A stretch of DNA of 64,000 nucleotides, taken from the NCBI GenBank assembly GCA_003254925.1, contig QANZ01042472.1, positions 1-64,000 on the forward strand, in the 5' to 3' direction. Positions 33,878-48,800 of the stretch are shown here, piece by piece. Made by a program: the position numbers and the translations under genes. Under the pieces are notes generated by a model. The model made no database searches. It saw nothing but the letters and a program-made list of their open reading frames with translations, and was not told the origin of the DNA. The stretch is from Chamaecrista fasciculata. Its lineage: Eukaryota; Streptophyta; Magnoliopsida; Fabales; Fabaceae. Position 1 is the stretch's first letter. Each line of letters opens with the position of its first letter.

Positions 33878-36800
33878 ATGGCTGCTGGTTCCAGTGAAAG
33901 GTGGATCGATCGCCTTCAGTTCTCGTCGTTGTTCTGGCCTCCTCCACAGGACTGTCAACAAAGAAAGGTACATAGTACACTACCCTTCGTCTCTGTGGTG
34001 GAATATTTTTTTCTTTCATTTACGTGTTTCTATGTGAGTTCTGGATTTGGGTGAGAGATTTGTTAGATTTATGCTGTAATTAGGTTTGTATTTCATTAGT
34101 TGTTGAGCAGTTAATGGAGGAGAAATGGAGAATGGGAGAAAATTTTAAGGACTTCTGGGTTGGGAAGTATCCATTCTAAGAGATGGAGAAGAAGACAGTA
34201 TACTTTGTTTGAAAAATTGTTTCTCAAAGATTTGCTAACACTTGATGGTTTCAAATTTATGAACTGCAATAGCAAATTACAAATCAAATGTGAAAAGGGA
34301 GAAATTACATTTGAGAAATTTTACTAATCCTGTTATTAATTTTGACACTAGGTAGTATTATATGAGTGGTGCTATATGCACCGGAGGGTTTAGTGTTATT
34401 GAAAATGAGTATAGGAAATGAAAAAGGTGGCTTTTATTGTGTGAAGATTTGTCATTAGGTGGATTTTTTGGGAAGTAAATTGGGCAAGTTGGACAGTTCC
34501 ATTAAGTACAGAACAGTATGAAGGTCTTGGTGAATTTAAGAGGTCTTATAAATTACTTAGAACTCTCACCATTTGATCGCACTAAGTGGCTAACCTGAGA
34601 TTTGTTTTTGGTTTTCCTGTATAGTGGGAGAGTTGAACTTGTGACCTTTTGCCTAAATTCCCTCTCGTCCAACTACCTTAGCTAGCCTCAGGTTATTAAC
34701 CAGTGAAATGTGAAAATGGAAAAAAAATAGTATAGTTACAGAGGGCACTGCAACAGATGAAATTAATCCATCAATCAATCAATTTTAAAGTACATAATGA
34801 GGAACTGGACTTCAATAGGAATTTGGTCAGGAACTCTTTGAATAGGCAGAGGATAAACAGAAGGTATTGCAGGAAAAATTTTGGTGGAGTCGTCTAAAAA
34901 TGAGGTTTGATTACTTCAATAGAAACCAACAAAAAGAATTAAAAGAAGATAATAGCTTGATAACTGATACAGAAGTGTTAGTAAAAAAAAGAAGAAGCTC
35001 ACATAAGTCTAGACAATAGATGGTAATCTATAAACAAAATGTTAACAAAAATTGTCAAGCAGTATTTTTTTTTTGGTTGTGTTTTTAATGATGGTTACCC
35101 TGATATTGGTTCAATTTAGCAACACACTAGCATGGTAATGAGAAGACCAGATATAATGTCACTGGATAAGTTCAGCCTTTAGAATGTACGTGTATTTCCT
35201 TTTCTTTTTTTTTTTTTGTTTGAACAACCGTGTATTTCCTTTTCAGATATGGGAAAAATTCTGACAAATTGTTAGCAGCTTAGATGAACTTTTGGGAGAA
35301 AGTAAATGGTGACTAAGATAGTTATTAAACTGGTTCAAGTAGTTTGCATGAAAAAACTACTGCATAAGCTGAAACAGTTTAAGAGGGGAGTCATTTTATT
35401 ATTTTTTGACAAAAAATATCTTAAATAATTAAAAATTGAAACTCTGTTTTATCTCTTAACAACAAAGAATTTTAGTTTTTAAATAAAATGGTCATAAGCA
35501 AAATAAGTTCTTGATTTTGCATCCATATACAATATGGCTTCTCATTGTTTAGTCCGTTTACCAGAGAGCTCTTCTTTCATCAGTAGTTTCTTTAAAAGCA
35601 CATAGAGGGATGCATTTTGAAAAGGTGTTGTTGGTAGATGTTTAGAGATATCCAGCTCCTGGGATAAAATGGTCTTTATGTTGGGGGGAGGAAGAAAAAA
35701 TCATTGCTACTTGATTATTATTAATGCTTTTCTTGCATGAAGTTCTTCCAATCCCAAAATAGAAACAATGTATATAGGCACATTAGGAGATCATCTAGCA
35801 TCTACTTATGTGAATTACTAATTAATACTTCATGTGTGAATGAACTACAAAATCCTAGAAATCTGAACTACAACAGTTTAGGTATACTAGAGCTGAACTT
35901 GCGTGCTTAGGATATATCGAATTATTAACTTCTGCAGTTCATATAGTATTCTTTTCCATTAATAATGAGTGTATGTGTGTTTTTCTTCTTTGCACATTTG
36001 ACCTATAAAGGACCAATTAAGAGGAAAATATGATTAAAATGCTTTCCCCTATGTTCTCTTTTGGATTTCATGAATGAAATACCCATAGAGAAACCATTAT
36101 TAGAACAATATAAAAAAGCCAATAAGATTTAGCATAGTCTATCACAGAATTGTATGCCTTACAAGGCTAATTTCTTTTGTGTTATGTGTTTTTTGAGTGT
36201 GAAGAATTTTGGCCACCAATTTGAGCTTTTTCGAGTAGCTAGGTAGCCTTTGAATAAACCCCTGGCATTTCTTCTTTAGCAGAGTTTCGCCAGTTTATTT
36301 AGACCAGTTTTCATGTATCTATTATGGAAGCTTGGGTCACAGGATGGAGCTAACTTTTGCCTATCTCATACTTTACAACAAACCAATCTGAATGGCAAAA
36401 CTTTATTGTAAGTATAAGGCGTTAGATTGGGAATGGAAATTGACTACTAGATACTGAAAGAAAGCTTTGCTATATACAGATCCTGTAAAGCTTTCTGAAC
36501 AGAACCAAGAGACTGAGGATAAAAGATTGTAAAGCTTTCTAATCTTTCATATTTTTGTAGTTGCAAATTTTAAGAGAAATTGGATGGGAAAGAAGAGGAA
36601 AGTCTGTGAGAAGGAACTTCTCTTGCCCCAAATTCTCCTAGACACCAATAGAAGAACCATGAGCTACTTATTACCACACTAAAAGTTAAAAGGAATGATA
36701 TACCTGGTGTCTAATCGATATGGGACAAGACATGGACACTTACACATGCTAAAGACAGGACAGGACACATATCTATATGCTATATATCCATCCTTGTATG

Positions 36801-39800
36801 ATAATCTTCAAATTTCCCATTTAATAAGCTCCTTGACAAGAAAAAAAAAATTTATAGGTCTTATCCTTTATTCTAAGTATCTTGCACTTTATTTTCCCCA
36901 AAAAAAAATTAAATAAAAGATGTTAAGCTATATTATTCAAATGATTCATGCACATAAAAGAAGAAGAAGGGCAAACAACTTTACTGTTTTGATTAGATAA
37001 GGTTTCTACTCACTTATTTTCTATGTTCCTGTTTGGTTTTGTTTTTCCGTTTTTTTTTTTGGCATCAGCTGCATTCAAGCCAACTGACCTTGAATCCATG
37101 TAGGAAAAATAACGTGTGCTGATAGTGATGTGGTAATATCATTGTTCAACATAACATCATGCCTAAGTAGATGTTGATGTGCTTCGTAGCTTGTATCAAC
37201 TTCAAGTGCTTGAGGGATTTCTATCGGAAAGAAAATAGAGTATTAGGGAGGGATGAACTCAAGTCTGTACCAATTAGCCTTAAATATCAGCATACTCTAT
37301 AATAGGGGTAATAACCCAAAATGAAAATAGTAAATTGAAATTGGACAATAAATTCATGACATTGCTATATCTTCTCCGAGTAGTTTTGCATGAATTTTCC
37401 TGTTAAATTCTTATAGGTTTCTTTTTCTGTAGTTTATCTCAGAATGTATTACCTTATATATATAAATCAATTGATTAGTATTTTGTCTATATCATAATAG
37501 TCAGAAAACAGTGTAGTCATTTTGTGGATTAGTGTTTCTAAGTCTTTGTTTATGCATTCTTATATCTTCTACATTAATTGTTATTTTTCTTTTGGTTTCC
37601 ATATATTTGTTTCTGACGACTTATTTTCTTTTTCTTTTTTGGTTTCCTAGGATCAAATTGCTGCCTATGTTGAGTACTTTGGTCAGTTTACCTCAGAACG
37701 ATTTCCAGATGATATTGCTGAGGTCTGATGAATTTACTTTTAGTTATGAACAATATTTGAAAGTTTGCGAGAAATATTTACACATTAGTCTTTTTCAATT
37801 CAATTCAACAGATTTTTGTTTCCTTTAATCCTAGATCTTGTATGTTGCTGACTGATCTGTATGGTTGTGACAGTTAATCCGTAACCGCTATCCGTCAAAG
37901 GAAATGGTCCTCTTTGATGACGTTCTTGGTATTTATGCTTTACCCATGTTAGTTTATGCTGCAGTTGATTCAACAAGAATACTTTTGTAACAAGCATATT
38001 TCTGTTTCATGCATGATAACCTTTTATGCTCTTGCATCATTCAGCGACGTTCGTCCTTCATCATCCAGAACACGGGCATGCAGTTGTGCTTCCAATAATA
38101 TCGTGTATTATTGATGGTACACTAGTCTATGATAAGACTAGTCCTCCATTTGCTTCTTTCATTTCCTTAGTCTGCCCAAAAAGTGAGGTACAATCCCTTA
38201 GCTAATGTTCTGATCTTATTCACAAGAATTCAGTTTTAAAGGATATATGTCTTGTTTGCAACATCTGTCATGATTCATTGCTTCAATTTTATGATTTACT
38301 ATGTTAAACCTGTGTTTCAGTTTCTTATTTATTAATTGTGGCATCTACATTCTGCAGAGAAGTTCCTATCAATAATTTTATTGATTTTTTCTCATTTTGC
38401 AGAATGAATATTCAGAACAATGGGCCCTGGCATGTGGTGAAATTTTAAGAATTCTAACTCATTACAATCGCCCTATATTCAAAATGGAAAGACAGTGTAG
38501 CGAAACAGAGAGAAGCACCAGTGGCAGCCATGCAACAACAAGTAACTCCGTAGATGGGGAACCTGGCCATAATTGTTTGACACAACAGGAGAGGAAACCT
38601 ATAAGGCCCTTGTCTCCCTGGATAACTGATATATTGTTAGCTGCACCCCTAGGTATCAGAAGTGACTATTTCCGGTGGTGAGTACTTTTTAGTACTGTAA
38701 AGGGACATTTGTTTTTTGTTCTTCTTTTGTTTTGGGAGGATGAGATGGTTCATCTTTATTTTGGGTTTTTCTTCCCAAATTGATTGACTTCTCTATCATA
38801 AAACATTTCTCTTAACACTTCTTATACTTTTTCCTTTTTCTTTTCCTTCTTTTTTCTACTCTTCTTAACCTTATCTTGGTTTTGTAGTGTTGAAAAACTT
38901 ATCAAAGTATGGTGAGAATTGTGGGTCATGTGCTTCAGCTTGAGAGAGACTATAAGTTGTATGCAATAGGATGTATATTTGGAGTCAAATTAGTGACTGC
39001 TAGGGTCTGTGATCTGTGAACAGTGTTGGTGAGTTATAAGTTGAAGTGTTCGTAGGACTTATTTAAACAAGGCACAAAGAGGGTTTGCGATAAGGATATG
39101 CATACTGTGTGCCAAAACAAAACTGGTCTGGGAGGGTTTGAAATAGAAAAACCGGGAAAGTTATCAAGAACATTATTGACCTAGGCGTCATATTTGATTA
39201 TGTACCAAAATTATGTTTTTTTTTTTTTTTTTTTAAATTTACCTTTGGTATATGGGCAGATATTGGAACCTAAGACCTTTGGTTAACTATCCACAATCCT
39301 AAAAAAGAAAGCACTTTTGTAGTTAACCTTTAAATTTACCATTTTGTGATTTCTATTGAAAGAGTTTAAATGGACATTCTTTAACTTATACCCCGAAAGA
39401 TAAGTTTCATTGGGCTCTTATAATGTAATTCAATTATATCAATCTCTTAAGTGTAATTGAGATTTCTCAAAATCATTGGATACTCTCATGCTTAAACAGG
39501 TGCAGCGGAGTTATGGGTAAATATGCTGCGGGTGAACTCAAGCCTCCTACAACTGGTAAATTGAACCCTTTGTCATTGATACAGAAATCTGTTCTTTACA
39601 ATTGTTGAGTACAATAGTGTGGCTTGACCAAACAATCATATCAAATGCTTCAGTCATATATATATATATATATATTAAAACTGGAGAACTTGATCCACTT
39701 TTATGTCTTCCATGTTTGTTGAACTCTGCTTCAATTACTCCAACAATAAATTTGACTGCAGTACACTTTTGGTCTATGGAAGATATAGAACTCTTCAATT

Positions 39801-42800
39801 TGGTTCCCACTAATTCAATCTTCTAAATTGATTGGATTCAGCAAATGTTTAAATTTGCTTCACTTTGATTCTTCTGTACAGTTTCGCAATATGCTGTATT
39901 TAAATCACTTAGGTGTAAATTGGTGCAAATGGATATATTTGCAGATTGTATGTCAAAGAATATATATTTATAACTTAAATTGAGAAAATTAGAACTAGAG
40001 GGACCAAATTGAGCAAGTTGTATCTAAAAAAACAAAAATAGTAGCGTTTACACTTAAAGTTTGTATTGACAATAGTACAGGTGCTATTTATGCTTGTCAT
40101 TGTAATTTGTCATAGCAGATCTCCAATGCTTTGCATTCTGTTTTGGTGTTCATCTTCTTCCTTTTGATCATGTTGTCCCTCTGTTCAGCCATTACCTTGA
40201 CCAAGATTATCACAACAGGCAGATTTTTATACAATATCCAAAAACTAGGGGAGGGTTCCTCAACATTACTTGGGTTTGTATCACCTTCATGAGTGGATCC
40301 TTCAACATTCTTCTAGCTAGTCTCCAAAATTTGGGTGGCACCCAAGAAAACACAAGCTGGTCTTGAATTCTTCTAGCTACTCTCCACATTTTTTCACGCT
40401 TACCACAAATGGGTGGTTCTGTCATGTTTACCACAAACATATGGTTTTTTCATGTTAACCACCAACTTATGGTTGTTTCATGCTTATCATCAGCATATGA
40501 TTTTTCAAACTAGCTAGTGTGAAAATTAGAGAAAGAGGGAGGGGCTATAGCTCCTTAGTGATCTCATCAGAGCTTCAACCCAAAAAATGAAAACAATGGA
40601 AACCCTACCTGTTTCGAGAGAGGTTTTGATATCATGTAGAATTTTGAAGAAAAAACCTTGTTCCTTTGAATATTGTTTATTCCAACGATACAACCAACTC
40701 AAATTGAGCATATCGCATCAAGGAAGAAATAGATACATGGCTATTCTGGGAGATCAGAGTGCTAGAGCTATTCTGGGAAATCAGAGTGCTAGAGCTTTCT
40801 TAGAGAAGTGTTCAGAGCTTTGGCGTCAAGTCCTGATAATCCCTCAAACTCTGATTTGGTTCCTTGTAGAGAAATAATTGTTCTAAATGGGACTTACCGA
40901 CTTAGTTACCCAAAAACCTTGTGTGTCTAGTTATAGCAATGAATTGGCTCATTACAAGGCGTGATGCATTTAATACAAGCTGAAGCCACTAATACTCAAC
41001 AAGCTTGATTTGAATAAGCCATCACACTTAATATAATAACAATTCTCTAAGATATTGGACCTTTTTTTTCCTTTTCCTTTCCTTTACTATGATTAGTAAC
41101 TACTGTTAGACTTTCATCCAACAGATGAAATTTTTGTTTGGATTTGTTTTCAACAGTGAAAGCCTTTTTGACCAAGAGGGTAGAAGTTCAAACCTTTCAC
41201 TCCATTGTTTTCTTAGTATAATAATTTCATCACAAGGTGGTGGTGGGTCTGTGCTTTGTCCATGCTTCTATTCCACTGGATTAGGTCTTACTTCTATCAA
41301 TTAATATTCAATTCTATATTTAAAATATTGAAAATTCAGAACTAAAATCTTAATATATAAACAAATATATAAATTACTATGATGATTTTCATTCTAATAA
41401 TTTCTCAAAAGTCCTAAATTATAGTGACATTATAAACATCTGGTTGCACAATAGGAGTTTGAACTTTTCATTTTCACCGAACAGTTTCATATAAAATCAT
41501 TTCTATCTTAGAAAGAGGCAATTGATTAATACTATCATATCGCTGCTTGTGTATATTATCTTATGCATTAGATAAGATTTTCCCAGATAAAATATTTGTT
41601 CTAAGGTCATTGGAATTTTTTTCCTCTCAGCTTCTTCCTGTGGTTCGGGAAAGCATCCTCAGCTAATGCCTTCAACTCCAAGGTGGGCAGTTGCCAATGG
41701 CGCTGGTGTTATATTAAGTGTTTGTGATGATGAAGTTGCTCGCTATGAAACTGCTACTTTAACAGCAGTTGCTGTTCCTGCACTTTTGCTACCTCCTCCC
41801 ACAACAGCTTTGGATGAGCACCTAGTTGCAGGACTACCAGCTCTTGAGCCATACGCACGACTATTTCATAGGTTATTCTGAAATTTAAGTTCAATTAGTG
41901 TATTGTTATTAGTTGTTTATTGAGTAGATCTCACTGAGTAAATCTATATATCTGATTCATGTAGATATTATGCCATTGCTACTCCAAGTGCCACACAAAG
42001 ACTTCTTCTTGGACTTCTAGAAGCCCCTCCATCATGGGCTCCAGATGCACTCGACGCTGCTGTGCAGCTTGTGGAACTACTTCGAGCCGCCGAAGATTAT
42101 GCATCTGGCATAAGGGTAAGCTGCATCTGGCATAAGATTATGCATCTGCTAAGATGAAGATGGTACAATGCACAAAAGCTTCATCTATCTATACTATTAT
42201 ATATGTCTGAGGACCTTTCTGGTCGGTAAAATTATAATTAAATTAAAAATTATAAAAAATACAAAATAAACAAGTGGATCATGGTGATTGGATAATTGCA
42301 TGAATGAGAGAGAGAAAGTAGTAGATATGATTAAATAACTTCCCACAACTTTAAATTAAAAAAATACAATTATAATAAAATAAAAATTATAAAAATTAAA
42401 ATTTTATTGTAAAATATAATAAAATAGTTTTTTTATTTTAAAATTATTATAATTACAAAATTTAAATTAATATTTGCATGCTCGTTAGGGCATGCGAACT
42501 AGTATTTCATATTCAATTGGTTACTTTTTTTTTTTGGACTAAAACATTAGTTTGTACTGACCCATTAGAAATGATTTTTTTTTTTAAAAAAAAAAGATTT
42601 GGACAGTCTGGTTTTGTAATGGTCCAATGGTTGGACCCGATCCGGTAGTTTTTAACAAGTTATTTCCAGTCCAACTCTTAGAGGTTTCTGGGTTGAACCA
42701 GACTGCTTTCTTCTTCGGTTAGTGGTTGGACAGTCTTGTCCTATCCTGTTCGGTCCAAAAAACATTGGTGTAAAGTTTATGTCCTAGCCTTAGAGTAACT

Positions 42801-45800
42801 TACCCTGAACATCTTGTTATGGATAAATAGCAACTCTCTATAAGTAATCCTCCTGAAATAAGCCTGTAATTGCAACAATAATCTTTTCTTTCCAATGTAC
42901 ATGTCACTGAGAATTATTGCATAGTATTAGGGAATAAGGTTTCCAATCAAACCCCACCTTCTAGAGAAACCTTAGTCATTGTAGTTGGCTGTACTATTCT
43001 CTCCATCATCAGAAGAAAAAGTTGATTCTGCTTTGAGATCTCATATAGTGCCTCCTTTGTTATTTGATCCAGTTCTAACCTCATACTTCACCAATCATCA
43101 TCACCATCATTCCTTCAAGATTTTGAAACATTGAATTTCAGTACATTATGATTATGATTATGATAGGCCTATGGTGTACCTTTTTAGAGTCCTATAGCAT
43201 TTGATTTTAATTAGCTTTTGATGGAGGGATTGCAGTTGTGGGCGAAGAAAATAGACCAGTGGTAGTTTAATTTTAGTGGTCTTTCTAGTCATTATGAATG
43301 GTAAATCCAAAACCCAGTGTACAGTATTAGCTTTATAACAACATAATACTTAACAACTACTTTCCTTCACTATAGTTGATGTCTTTATTACGATTACTAA
43401 AAAGGCTGCTATTGTGTTAAGTTGTTGCTAAGTGTTCTTGTTACCCAGGTAAATTGTGATTTTACAAATAACCTAAAATAGAACGCTTGAATAGTCCAAA
43501 TAAATCTTAGGAAATATTGTTGCTATTGCTAGGGAAGTTTACTATGTAGAAAAGCAGACTTTATACATCTTTGACAGGAAGTTGACTTCGGCACATCTCT
43601 AAAAGTATTTTTGCTAATGTTCCCCTTTTTGTTAATTTGGAAAATAAACATTAATTATTCAATATATGTGTGCACTAATGCCTAATTGTTTTTTATATGT
43701 TAATTCAGCTTGTAAAAGATTTAAAATTTTTATCACTAATACATAATTTTTTTATTATATGTTAATTCAGCTTCCTAGAAATTGGATGCATTTGCATTTC
43801 TTGCGTGCTATAGGGACTGCAATGTCCATGAGAGCTGGTATAGCTGCAGATGCTGCAGCTGCTCTGCTTTTCCGTGTACTTTCACAGCCTGCGTTACTTT
43901 TTCCTCCGCTTAGGCAAGTTGATGGAGTTGAAATTCAGCATGAACCTTTGGGAGGTTACATTTCATCCTACAAAAAGCAGGTACTGTTCATCCTTATTTG
44001 TTAACATAATTTTCGTCAGTGATTCAAATATATTTAGTATGTTATATGAAGATATATAATTACTCATTCAGATAGAAGTTCTTGCAACTGAAGCTACCAT
44101 TGAGGCTACAGCCCAAGGCATTGCATCAATGCTTTGCGCCCATGGACCTGAGGTTGAATGGAGAATTTGTACCATTTGGGAAGCTGCTTATGGCTTGATT
44201 CCTCTAAGTTCCTCAGCTGTTGATCTTCCAGAAATTATAGTTGCTACGCCGTTGCAACCTCCCTTACTATCTTGGAATTTGTACATACCCCTAGTTAAGG
44301 TCCTGGAATATCTTCCACGGGGAAGTCCATCAGAAGCATGTCTCATGAAAATATTTGTTGCTACAGTGGAAACTATTCTTCAGAGGACATTCCCATCAGA
44401 ATCTACTCGAGAACAGAACAGAACTAGATACCACTCGGGTATGGGGTCTGCCTCCAAAAATCTTGCTGTGGCTGAACTTCGTACTATGGTCCATTCACTT
44501 TTCCTAGAATCATGTGCAACTGTGGAGCTTGCTTCACGCCTTCTTTTTGTTGTTTTAACTGTCTGCGTTAGTCATGAAGCCCAACTGAGTGGAAGCAAGA
44601 AACCAAGAGGTGAGGATAATTATTCAGCTGAAGAGATTATTGAAGACTTAGAGGCTATGTCTGAAAGCCAGAAAGAAGTGAAAAATAAGAAAACGAAGAA
44701 ACAAGGACCAGTAGCCGCATTTGATTCTTATGTTCTGGCTGCAGTTTGTGCACTTGCTTGTGAACTTCAGTTATTTCCTTTGGTATCACGGGGTGGTGAT
44801 CATGCAGTCTCCAAAAATGTGCGAGATACAAGCAACCCTGTTAAAATAAATGGATCTTCACATGAGTTACGGAATGGTATAGATTCAGCAATACGCCATA
44901 CTCACAGAATTTTAGCAATTTTAGAGGCATTATTTTCACTGAAGCCATCTTCTGTTGGCACCTCGTGGAGTTACAGCTCAAATGAGATAGTTGCTGCAGC
45001 TATGGTTGCTGCCCATGTTTCTGAACTATTTAGACGATCAAAGGCTTGCATGCATGCGCTGTCTGTTTTAATGCGTTGCAAATGGGACAATGAAATTCAC
45101 TCCAGAGCATCATCATTGTACAATCTCATAGATATTCACAGAAAAGCTGTTGCATCTATTGTAAACAAGGCAGAGCCATTGGAAGCTAATTTAATCCATG
45201 CACCTATTTGGAAAGACTCCCGTGTTTGTCGTCGGTACGAAAATGGTGACTCCTCTGATACTGGGCAGACCTCTGTATCACCCTCTCAGGTTTCACCTAC
45301 TTCAGAACCTAACCATGAATCTCAGAAGACGTCGTGTTCAAATGAAGCATCAGGATATACCTTGGGTAAAGGTATCACAAGTTTCCCATTGGATGCTTCT
45401 GATCTAGCTAACTTCCTTACGATGGATAGGCATATAGGGTTTAGTTGCAGTGCCCAAATTTTTCTGAGATCAATGCTGGCTGAGAAACAAGAGTTGTGTT
45501 TCTCTGTTGTTTCACTACTATGGCACAAGCTGATTGTATCTCCTGAAACTCAACCTTGTGCAGAAAGCACTTCTGCTCAACAGGGATGGAGACAGGTATT
45601 TTTATACATGTCATTCTTCTGAAGCTAAAAATTCATGTCATTTTCCCTCTTATATTTTTGGATTGAAAGAATAAATGTGAAGGGGAAAGGAGAGGTAAAA
45701 AATAAATCTAAATAAAAAAAAACGTGAAACTCAAAATTCACTTTCCTTTCTTTCCCTTTCATTTCCCCCTCTCCCAAACAAACCTTAAGTGACATATTTA

Positions 45801-48800
45801 AAGTTTGAGGGATGGGGAAGTAGAAGAGGGGAGAGATGAATAGTTTCTGTGAGCATAGATATTGATCTGCCTAGCTTGTCATACAGAAACTCAATTCAAG
45901 TCCCATAAAGTTCCTTGGTAAATGGATTTGCTTGCTGGTCTCTTGTGCAGACATGAGAGAAACTAGATTCTGTTGAATGTTTTTCTTAAACAAACTGACA
46001 GTTAGTTCTATATTTTCTCTCATTTAACATGGGTTAGAAGATATATGCATGGTTTTCAGATTGTAACTTAAGATGGGGAGGCATATGAAACCAAACCTCA
46101 CAGTATAATTGAATGAAAATAGTAGTTATGAACCTTCTTCACTTAATAGTTTTAAACTTTGAGTGAAAATGATTCTTGACATGGCATTAGCTCCTTTATG
46201 ATTAAGTGATTGGAGTTTGATCCTTGCCACCTCCTGATCTCTATTAGAATTAAGTTCTTGCACAAGGTATAGTGATCTTATACTTTGTTGGTTTTCAGAC
46301 TATCTCTTAAATGGCCTCTTCAACATCCTCTTAATTGCTGCTTTCATAGTCTGACATAATAAGACAACTCTTAGAATTCTTCGAGTTACTTTCCGAGGCA
46401 CCTAATAACACACAACTATCTTGCTAGTACTGAAATCTTCAACACACAACTCTCAGAATCTTCTCTTTTGTGACTAAGACCAAGAGCTGTGACTGCTTGT
46501 CTGCAACTTCTTTGACGGCGAAACTAGCATAGTAAAACCAATTTCAGAATCATCATATTAAAACTCAACTTCGACACTAAAAAAAAAAAAAAAATCTTAT
46601 TGAGACTTAAATCCCATAAATGGATTCAAAACTCACTGGATTATGTTTTAATATGACCAGAACTGAAGTTGCTGAACCTCTTTTATATTTACATTTCTCC
46701 CCTTATTGAAACCTATGTTGAGGGTTTAAGGTGGGTGATATTTGAGTTCTTGTGGCATTTCAAAGACTTGGTACTCAACGTTTAGTTGTTTGGTGAAGGC
46801 TCATAATTTACTTGTAATCTCCAACATTATCTGAGAATCAGCATTTAAGTACTTTGTTTAAATGTTCCAAATTGATGGTTAAATTAGAGGGTAATCATCT
46901 ACCAAGAAATCTCAGCCTGTGTTTCCTAACATTTTCTAATTCTAGTTGAACCTCAATTTTACACTTAGAATATTCTAACACAATTCATGGGTACATACAA
47001 TTGAGAAAAGTGTAATTTTTAGTTAGAAATGACTGTGTGTATTATTTGTAGGTTTCCAAATATCTGATGTGCTTCCTTTTTCTGACCCAAAAGGTTAATT
47101 GTACTGACAATTACATATGGATTTAATGTAGGTCGTTGATGCGTTATGCAATGTTGTTTCAGCATCACCATCAAAAGCTGCTACAGCGGTGGTTCTTCAG
47201 GTCTAAATTTTCATCCTTTTATGAACTCATTGCTTAAATTCACTCTGGCCAATGACTAATTAGTTAAACTTGTCACCATTTCTCATTTTCTTGCACATTC
47301 ATAAATTTCAGTATTTCCATCACTAAACTCACTACACACATCTCACATTGTCTGGAAAGTTTAAGAATTCTGTAAATGAAGATCTCTCATTTAAGTGTTT
47401 AACTGATATCCAAATCAGCTGCCATTTGTTTTGAACATTCTTGTACTAGTTGTTTTAATTGTTTAGTCACTTCCCTCGGCTTGTTGCTTGTCAGGCGGAG
47501 AGGGAGTTGCAGCCTTGGATTGCGAAAGATGATGACCTTGGTCAGAAGATGTGGAGAGTAAATCAAAGGATTGTAAAACTGATAGTGGAACTTATGAGGA
47601 ATCATGATAGGATAGAATCCTTGGTGATTGTGGCAAGTGCTTCAGACTTACTACTACGAGCCACAGACGGAATGCTAGTTGATGGTGAAGCTTGCACTTT
47701 ACCACAACTGGAGGTAGCATCTTACAACTTTTACTTCTTCCTGCTGAATTTAACTTCTTTTATTTGTGTTGGTTGAATTGAATTAGTTCTACACATCCCA
47801 TAATTTGAACTCAACCTCTAACTTTTGATGCCCACATGACAATAGATAAGGGTGCACATGAGTCGGGCCGGGTTTTGAGTGAACTCGGGGCCGGTTCAAG
47901 TTATAGTGGGGTTTGGTCACCAAGTACATTCATGCAAAATCAAGCCAACTTTTTTTTTTAAAATTTTTTTTATTAACTTAATTTAGGCCATTTATTTATT
48001 TTACATATTTTTTAACTTGTATATGTTTTAATCAAGGTCAAAGTGCAAATTTGGTGCCATAACTTTTGTTGAGTTTCCAATTTGGTCATGTATTTGTTGC
48101 ACTTTTGGTCCTATATCTTTGCAAAAGGTCCCGATTTGGTCGCATATCATTTTTGATCTCATATCTTTTGGTTAAGTAGCAAAATTGGTCCCATATCTTT
48201 GCAAAGGATCAACTATGAGATCACTTCTACACCTGACTTAAAGATATAGAACCAATTTTGTAATTGACTCAAAGATATGGGACCAAATCTGCAACAAATA
48301 AAAGATATGAGACCAAATTGGGAACTAACCCAAAGATATAGGACTAAATGTGTAACAAAAAGGATATAGGACCAAATTTGCACTTTGACCAATAATTAAT
48401 TATGAGTTTAATAATGTTTGCATTAATAAAAATATTTAAGTTGATTTATTTATCAACAAAATGTGAATTTAATCGAGATTAAATTTATATTATATATATA
48501 TTTTTAATATGTAATTGATAAAAAGAGAATAATATATACATATTTTATAAAATAAAAAGAATGTTTAATAGTAGAAAATATAAATCTATATAGTAAAAAA
48601 AGAAAGAAATGGGAGTATTCCGAACCGGATCCAAAGGGTTGTTGGTGTTCAAAAAATAGACTGGATTGATGTTTGCCCCTAGCAATAGGACATTTATTTT
48701 ATTTATTTATTTTTTGATATTATAGGACATTTATTTTTGTTTGTGTTGAAGTGTATACTTAATAGTATTTTTTCATTATTTACTCTGTAATCTTAACACT

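Larger units (their letters stand above)
39556..41630 (+). other. GI intron 6 (2.08 kb)
   Basis: Contains a (TA)n run (about 39657-39675), the 28-bp minisatellite at 40395-40506 and a 27-bp tandem duplication at 40740-40793. No gene within. Confidence 0.85.

Noticed and set aside
40395-40506. Possible CRISPR-like array of 28-bp repeats
   Set aside because: The units are directly adjacent with no spacers, in a plant intron. It is a minisatellite.
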